Origin: Myxococcales bacterium
GTDB taxonomy: Bacteria; Myxococcota_A; Polyangia; Nannocystales; Nannocystaceae
NCBI GenBank assembly: GCA_020633295.1
Contig: JACKDW010000009.1
Span: 1 to 64,000, forward strand
Length of the DNA stretch: 64,000 bases
Reading direction: 5' to 3'
In this document: positions 59,621 through 64,000 of the stretch, in pieces
How the letters are laid out: every line of letters starts with the position of its first letter
Position numbering within the stretch: position 1 is the first letter of the stretch
Program-made: the position numbers and the translations under genes
The notes under the pieces: model-generated
The model's input: only the letters and a program-made list of their open reading frames with translations
Database searches by the model: none
Told to the model about the DNA's origin: nothing

Positions 59621-61213
59621 ATGCGACGCTGGAACGGCTGGGGTGAGCAGGAGATCGATCACGGGCTGTCGGACGCGGCGCTCGCGTTTCTGCGCGAGGC
59701 GCTCGGCGACGCGGAGCCGCCGCGCGACGCCACGCTCGAGCAGGTGACCGCGCGCGCCCCGGCGTCGCGTCTGCCCGACCACCCGCTCGTGCGCGTCGAC
59801 CCGAAGACGCGCGCGCTGTGTGCCCGCGGGCAGTCGTTCCCCGACTGGGTCGACCTGCGCTACGGGACCGTCGGCAGCTTCCCCGACGGCGTCGCGCGGC
59901 CGCAGCAGAGCGCCGACGTGCGCGCGCTGCTCGACTACGCGGCCGGCTGCGGCGCGCGCGTGATCCCCTACGGCGGCGGCACCAGCGTGGTCGGGCACCT
60001 GACCCCGCAGGCAGGTGACGCGCCGGTCCTGACGATCGACCTGCGCGGCCTCTGGCGCCTCAAGTCGCTCGACGCGCGCAGCCTGCTGGCGACCTTCGAA
60101 GCCGGCGCGGCCGGCCCGGTGATCGAGGACCAGCTGCGGCCCCACGGGCTGCTGCTCGGGCACTTCCCGCAGTCCTATGAGTACTCGACGCTCGGCGGCT
60201 GGATCGCCACGCGCTCGAGCGGGCAGCAGTCGCTGCGCTACGGCCGGATCGAGCAGCTGTTCGCGGGCGGGCGCGTCGAGTGCCCCGGCGGCGCCCTCGA
60301 GATCCCGGCGTACCCGGCGACCGGCGCGGGCACGGACATCCGCGAGCTCGTGCTCGGCTCGGAGGGGCGCGTCGGCCTGATCACCGAGGCGACCGTGCGC
60401 GTCACGCCGCTGCCGCCTGCGGAGACCTTCCAGGCCGTGTTCATGCCGAGCTGGGAGGACGCGGTCGCGGGCGTGCGCGAGCTGGCGCAGGCCCGCTTGC
60501 CGCTGTCGATGCTGCGGGTGAGCAACGCGGTCGAGACGCGCACCCAGCTCGTGCTGGCCGGAAAGCCAGGTGTTGTGAAGTGGCTCGACCGCTTCCTGCG
60601 CGCGCAGGGGGTCGGGGAGGGCCGCTGCCTCGTCGTCTACGGCTGCACCGGCACCAAGCACCAGGTGCGTCGGCTCAAGCGCGCGGCCACCGGCGCGCTG
60701 CGCCGGCGCGGCGGCGTGTGGACGGGCGGCGCGATCGGCAACTCGTGGGTCAAGCACCGCTTCCGCGGGCCGTACTTCCGCAACGCGCTGTGGTCCCAGG
60801 GCTACGGCGCCGACACGGCCGAGACCGCGACGACCTGGACGCGCGTGACCGAGATGATGGAGGCCATCGAGGCGGCGGCGAAGGAGGCGCTCGCGGTCGA
60901 CGGGGAGCGCGTCGTCGTGTTCACGCACCTCTCGCACCTCTACCCCCAGGGCTCGAGCGTGTACTCGACCTTCCTGTTCCGCCTGGCGGCGGACGCCGAG
61001 GCCACGCGCGCGCGCTGGCGTCGACTCAAGCAGGCGGTCAGCGACGCGATCGTGCGCGTCGGCGGGACCATCAGCCACCAGCACGGCGTCGGCCTCGATC
61101 ACCGCGAGCACCTCGCGGCCGAGAAGGGCGCGGCGGGCATCGCCGCGATCCAGGCGCTCGCGCGGCACTTCGATCCGCAGGGGATGATGAACCCCGGGAA
61201 GCTGGTGCCGTGA
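59621..61213 (+). CDS. Alkyl-dihydroxyacetonephosphate synthase-like FAD enzyme
   Basis: A 530-residue flavoprotein beginning M-R-R-W-N-G-W-G, the N-terminal sequence of bacterial AGPS-like proteins. The FAD-binding PCMH domain has V-I-P-Y-G-G-G-T-S-V-V-G-H and G-S-E-G-R-V-G-L-I-T-E-A-T. The C-terminal part has H-L-S-H-L-Y-P-Q-G-S-S-V-Y and I-S-H-Q-H-G-V-G-L-D-H, with the His pair as in ADHAPS. That enzyme swaps acyl for alkyl on DHAP in ether-lipid synthesis, and myxobacteria are known to make ether lipids. ATG 59621 was preferred to the TTG at 59582. The stop overlaps the start of glpD (TGATG), so the genes form an operon. Confidence 0.85.
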   Translation: MRRWNGWGEQEIDHGLSDAALAFLREALGDAEPPRDATLEQVTARAPASRLPDHPLVRVDPKTRALCARGQSFPDWVDLRYGTVGSFPDGVARPQQSADVRALLDYAAGCGARVIPYGGGTSVVGHLTPQAGDAPVLTIDLRGLWRLKSLDARSLLATFEAGAAGPVIEDQLRPHGLLLGHFPQSYEYSTLGGWIATRSSGQQSLRYGRIEQLFAGGRVECPGGALEIPAYPATGAGTDIRELVLGSEGRVGLITEATVRVTPLPPAETFQAVFMPSWEDAVAGVRELAQARLPLSMLRVSNAVETRTQLVLAGKPGVVKWLDRFLRAQGVGEGRCLVVYGCTGTKHQVRRLKRAATGALRRRGGVWTGGAIGNSWVKHRFRGPYFRNALWSQGYGADTAETATTWTRVTEMMEAIEAAAKEALAVDGERVVVFTHLSHLYPQGSSVYSTFLFRLAADAEATRARWRRLKQAVSDAIVRVGGTISHQHGVGLDHREHLAAEKGAAGIAAIQALARHFDPQGMMNPGKLVP

Positions 61214-62907
61214 TGGCGGGCGCCGGCGAGACCGCGAGCGCGCGGCGACGCGCGGCGATCGCCGACGCGCTCGCGCCGGACGAGCTGTGGGACCTCGTGA
61301 TCGTCGGCGGCGGCATCACGGGCGCGGGCATCGCCCACGAGGCCGCGCGCGTCGGCCTCAAGGTCCTGCTGCTCGAGCGCCAGGACTTCAGCAGCGGGTC
61401 GTCGTCGCGCTCGTCCAAGCTCGTGCACGGCGGGCTGCGCTACCTCAAGGAGGGCAAGTTCCTGCTCACGCGCGACTCGGTGCGCGAGCGCGAGGAGCTC
61501 GTGCGCGCGGCCGCCGGGCTCGTGACGCCGAACCAGTTCCTCATCGTCAGCTACAAGGCGCAGCCGGTGCCGCGCGTGCTCAACATGGGCCTGCGGATCT
61601 ACGACTGGCTCGCCGGCATGCGCAGCTCCGACGAGCTGAGCGTCGAGGAGGTGCTCGCGCGGGTGCCCGCGCTGCGCGAGGACGGGCTGCTCGGCGGCTA
61701 CGTCTACCGCGACGCGCAGACCGACGACGCGCGCCTGGTGCTGCGCGTGCTCGCCGACGCGCGCCGGGCCGGCGCCGTCGCGCTCAACTACGTGCACGTC
61801 CACGACGTCACGCCGCGCGCGCCCGAGGCCGAGGCCGTCACGCTCGCGGTCGAGGACCTCGCCGAGCCCGGCGCGCGCTACAGCCTGCGCGCGCGCGTCG
61901 TCATCAACGCCACGGGCGCCTGGGCCGATCGCCTGCGGGTCGCGCTCGGGCTGCGCCCGCGCATGCGCCCGCTGCGGGGCAGTCACCTGGCCTTTCCCGC
62001 AGATCGCGTCCCGCTGCCGCAGCCGGTCACGCTGTTTCACCCGGTCGACCGGCGCCCGCTCGTCATCTACCCGTGGGAGGGCGTGACGGTGATCGGCACC
62101 ACCGACCTCGATCACCCGGACGAGCTCGACCGCGAGCCGGCGATCAGCGGCGAGGAGGTCGCCTACCTCATGCAGGTGATGACGCTGCTGTTCCCGACGC
62201 GCCACCTGACGCTCGACGACATCGTAAGCACCTGGTCGGGCGTGCGCCCGGTGATCGGCTCGGGGCACAAGGACCCGTCGAAGGAGTCGCGCGACCACGC
62301 CGTCTGGATCGAGCGCGGGCTGCTGACCGTCACCGGCGGCAAGCTGACGACCTTCCGCCTGATCGCGCTCGACGCCCTCAACAAGGCGCGCGACGTGCTC
62401 GGCGACGAGGTGCGCGTCGACACGCTCAAGCCCGATCACCCGGTGCTCGACGCGGTCGACCCGGCGCCGCTGATCGAGGCGATCGCCGAGACGCTCGCGG
62501 AGCCCGGGGAGTCCGCGCTCGACCCCAGGGGCTGGCAGCAGCGCCTGCTCGGGCGCCACGGCGCCGACGCGGCCGCGGTCGTGCGCGCGGCCGAGCCGGT
62601 CGAGGGCGCCGCGACGCCGCTCGAGCGCGTGCCCGGCACGACGGTGACCTGGGCTGAGCTGCAGTGGGCGGCGCGCCACGAGGCGGTGGTGCACCTCGAC
62701 GACCTGCTGCTGCGGCGCACGAGGATCGGGCTGTGCGTGGCTCAGGGCGGCGCGGCGCTGCTCGGGCGCGTGCGCGCGTGCTGCCAGCCCGCGCTCGGCT
62801 GGGACGACGCGCGCTGGGATCGCGAGCTGGCGCGCTACCAGGACCTCTGGCGCGGGCGGTACAGCGTCCCGCCGCGCGAGCGCGTCCCCGCCTGGACGAC
62901 GACGTAG
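61213..62907 (+). CDS. glpD: Glycerol-3-phosphate dehydrogenase (FAD-dependent)
   Basis: A 564-residue flavoenzyme. V-I-V-G-G-G-I-T-G-A-G-I-A-H-E-A-A (27-43) is the FAD dinucleotide loop. F-S-S-G-S-S-S-R-S-S-K-L-V-H-G-G-L-R-Y-L follows in the conserved order, as do W-S-G-V-R-P-V-I and the substrate loop G-G-K-L-T-T-F-R. The C-terminal domain is that of GlpD. It oxidises glycerol 3-phosphate to DHAP and passes electrons to quinone at the membrane. The ATG overlaps the AGPS-like stop. DHAP made here can feed the AGPS-like enzyme, and the FGGY kinase next door supplies glycerol 3-phosphate. Confidence 0.95.
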   Translation: MAGAGETASARRRAAIADALAPDELWDLVIVGGGITGAGIAHEAARVGLKVLLLERQDFSSGSSSRSSKLVHGGLRYLKEGKFLLTRDSVREREELVRAAAGLVTPNQFLIVSYKAQPVPRVLNMGLRIYDWLAGMRSSDELSVEEVLARVPALREDGLLGGYVYRDAQTDDARLVLRVLADARRAGAVALNYVHVHDVTPRAPEAEAVTLAVEDLAEPGARYSLRARVVINATGAWADRLRVALGLRPRMRPLRGSHLAFPADRVPLPQPVTLFHPVDRRPLVIYPWEGVTVIGTTDLDHPDELDREPAISGEEVAYLMQVMTLLFPTRHLTLDDIVSTWSGVRPVIGSGHKDPSKESRDHAVWIERGLLTVTGGKLTTFRLIALDALNKARDVLGDEVRVDTLKPDHPVLDAVDPAPLIEAIAETLAEPGESALDPRGWQQRLLGRHGADAAAVVRAAEPVEGAATPLERVPGTTVTWAELQWAARHEAVVHLDDLLLRRTRIGLCVAQGGAALLGRVRACCQPALGWDDARWDRELARYQDLWRGRYSVPPRERVPAWTTT

Positions 62908-62965
62908 CGGCCGGGTCGCTTTGGCGCCGCTTCCCGTGGCGCGCGCGCGGGTGTAGGTTCACGGG

Positions 62966-64000
62966 ATGGCGGGGCCGGATGACCTGATCCTGACGATCGA
63001 CAACGGCACCCAGAGCGTGCGCGCGATCGTCTTCAACGGTCGCGGCGAGCTCCTCGATCGCGTCAAGGTCGAGCTCGAGCCGTACTTCTCGGAGCACCCC
63101 GGCTGGGCCGAGCAGCGCGGCGAGTACTACTGGGACCAGCTGTGCGCCGCGACCCAGCAGCTGTGGGCGCAGGGGGTCGTGCAGCCGGGGCAGATCACCG
63201 GCGTCGCCGTGACGACGCAGCGCGGCACGGTCGTGCACGTCGACCCCGAGGGCAACGCGCTGCGGCCCGCGATCACCTGGCTCGACCAGCGACGCACCGA
63301 GGGCCTGCGGCCCGTGGGCGGCGCCTGGGGCCTGCTGTTTCGGACTGTCGGCGCGACGCCGCTCGTGCGCCGCTTCCAGGAGAACGCGGAGGGCATGTGG
63401 GTCGCCCGCAACCAGCCCGAGATCCACGCGCGCGCGCACAAGGTGCTGCTGCTGTCGGGCTACCACGTGCGCCGGCTGTGCGGGCGCTTCGTCGACTCGG
63501 TGGCCGCGCAGGTCGGCTACCTGCCCTTTGATTACAAGCGCCAGCAGTGGGCGGGCCCGCGCGACTGGAAGTGGGGCGCCGCCGGCATCCGCCGCGAGCA
63601 GCTGCCCGAGCTCGTGCCCGCCGGCGGCCGGCTCGGCGAGATCACGGAGGAGGCCGCGCGCGCGACGGGCATCCCCGCCGGCACGCCGCTGATCGCCGCG
63701 GCCGCCGACAAGGCCTGCGAGGTGCTCGGCAGCGGCGGCCTCGACCCCGACGTCGCGTGCCTGAGCTTCGGGACCACCGCGACGGTCAACACGACGACGA
63801 CGCGCTACCACGAGGTCGTGCGCCTCGTGCCGCCGTGGCCGGCCGCGGTGCCCGACGCGTACAACAACGAGATCATGCTGTACCGCGGCTTCTGGATGGT
63901 CAGCTGGTTTAAAGAGCAGTTCGGGCTGCGCGAGCGCCAGGAGGCCGCCGCGCGCGGCGTCGCGCCCGAGTCGCTGTTCGACGAGCTGGTCCGCGACATC
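62966..64000 (+). CDS. FGGY-family carbohydrate kinase (glycerol-kinase-like), truncated by the window
   Basis: An open frame of 345 codons from ATG 62966 runs off the right edge. L-T-I-D-N-G-T-Q-S-V-R-A-I-V-F (9-23) is the phosphate-1 loop of the FGGY fold. G-V-A-V-T-T-Q-R-G-T (about 79-88) and A-A-D-K-A-C-E-V-L-G (about 247-256) follow, as does L-S-F-G-T-T-A-T. It phosphorylates a polyol, probably glycerol given GlpD upstream, but the motif T-Q-R-G-T differs from the usual glycerol-kinase N-Q-R-E-T, so the substrate may differ. The gene is 58 bases after glpD. The C-terminal third is missing only because of the window edge. Confidence 0.85.
   Translation, partial: MAGPDDLILTIDNGTQSVRAIVFNGRGELLDRVKVELEPYFSEHPGWAEQRGEYYWDQLCAATQQLWAQGVVQPGQITGVAVTTQRGTVVHVDPEGNALRPAITWLDQRRTEGLRPVGGAWGLLFRTVGATPLVRRFQENAEGMWVARNQPEIHARAHKVLLLSGYHVRRLCGRFVDSVAAQVGYLPFDYKRQQWAGPRDWKWGAAGIRREQLPELVPAGGRLGEITEEAARATGIPAGTPLIAAAADKACEVLGSGGLDPDVACLSFGTTATVNTTTTRYHEVVRLVPPWPAAVPDAYNNEIMLYRGFWMVSWFKEQFGLRERQEAAARGVAPESLFDELVRDI

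Overview
ORGANISM. The DNA is very GC-rich (roughly 70 percent or more by eye). It is full of lipoproteins with long Ser/Thr/Ala/Gly/Asp linkers, a Ser/Thr kinase with a TPR tail, many PAS histidine kinases, a sigma-54 activator and RtcR, and a sterol-desaturase-type enzyme. Together these point to a myxobacterium, most like the Nannocystineae (Nannocystis/Plesiocystis/Enhygromyxa type). This is inferred from gene content; there is no rRNA in the window. No phage, integrase or intact transposon genes were seen.

LAYOUT. 1-8.1 kb: two near-identical Asp/Gly-repeat lipoproteins flank a hybrid kinase, a propeller protein, a degenerate EF-Tu-like pseudo-GTPase and a two-gene membrane operon. 8.4-13.2 kb: PAS kinase, anion-permease-like transporter, truncated kinase relic, lipoprotein. 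13.5-24.5 kb: S1P-lyase-like PLP enzyme with an aldehyde dehydrogenase, lipoprotein, S9 peptidase, Ser/Thr kinase with TPRs, DUF1232 protein, amidase-like protein, rubredoxin. 24.7-31.6 kb: band-7 protein, Cys-rich lipoprotein, GAF sigma-54 activator, SppA, alpha/beta hydrolase. 31.6-34.4 kb: a minus-strand array of 16 tRNA genes. 34.5-41.4 kb: STAS-like protein, zeta-type GST, the RNA-repair set rtcR/rtcB/rtcA, sterol-desaturase-family protein, and a peroxiredoxin-like lipoprotein with an in-frame UGA where the catalytic Cys belongs. 41.5-54.2 kb: CoA-transferase and alanine-dehydrogenase-like pair, porin-like barrel, VWA lipoprotein, YndJ-like protein, MFS transporter, hybrid kinase and response regulator, COQ4-like and HIT proteins. 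54.3-64 kb: formylglycine-enzyme-like lipoprotein and PQQ-like propeller, cupin, lipoproteins, then an ether-lipid/glycerol operon (AGPS-like, GlpD, FGGY kinase) leaving the right edge.

HOW THEY WORK TOGETHER. The most interesting block is 31.6-39.8 kb. The tRNA array (Thr, Asp, Val, Ile, His, Phe, Lys, grouped by amino acid, no encoded CCA) is preceded by a TTGACA promoter with an A-rich upstream stretch. A 31-codon leader peptide follows, in which 22 codons are for exactly the seven amino acids the array decodes, then a possible antiterminator arm and a Rho-independent terminator just before the first tRNA. This looks like ribosome-mediated attenuation of a tRNA operon. The next genes but two are the RtcR-RtcB-RtcA RNA-repair system, which is known to repair broken tRNAs. 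I infer a tRNA-depletion/tRNA-damage response locus; all of this was read by eye and not tested.

LIMITS. No similarity search, folding or tRNA scan was run. Families are named from motifs recognised by eye, start codons are choices among alternatives, and many lipoproteins have no assignable function.
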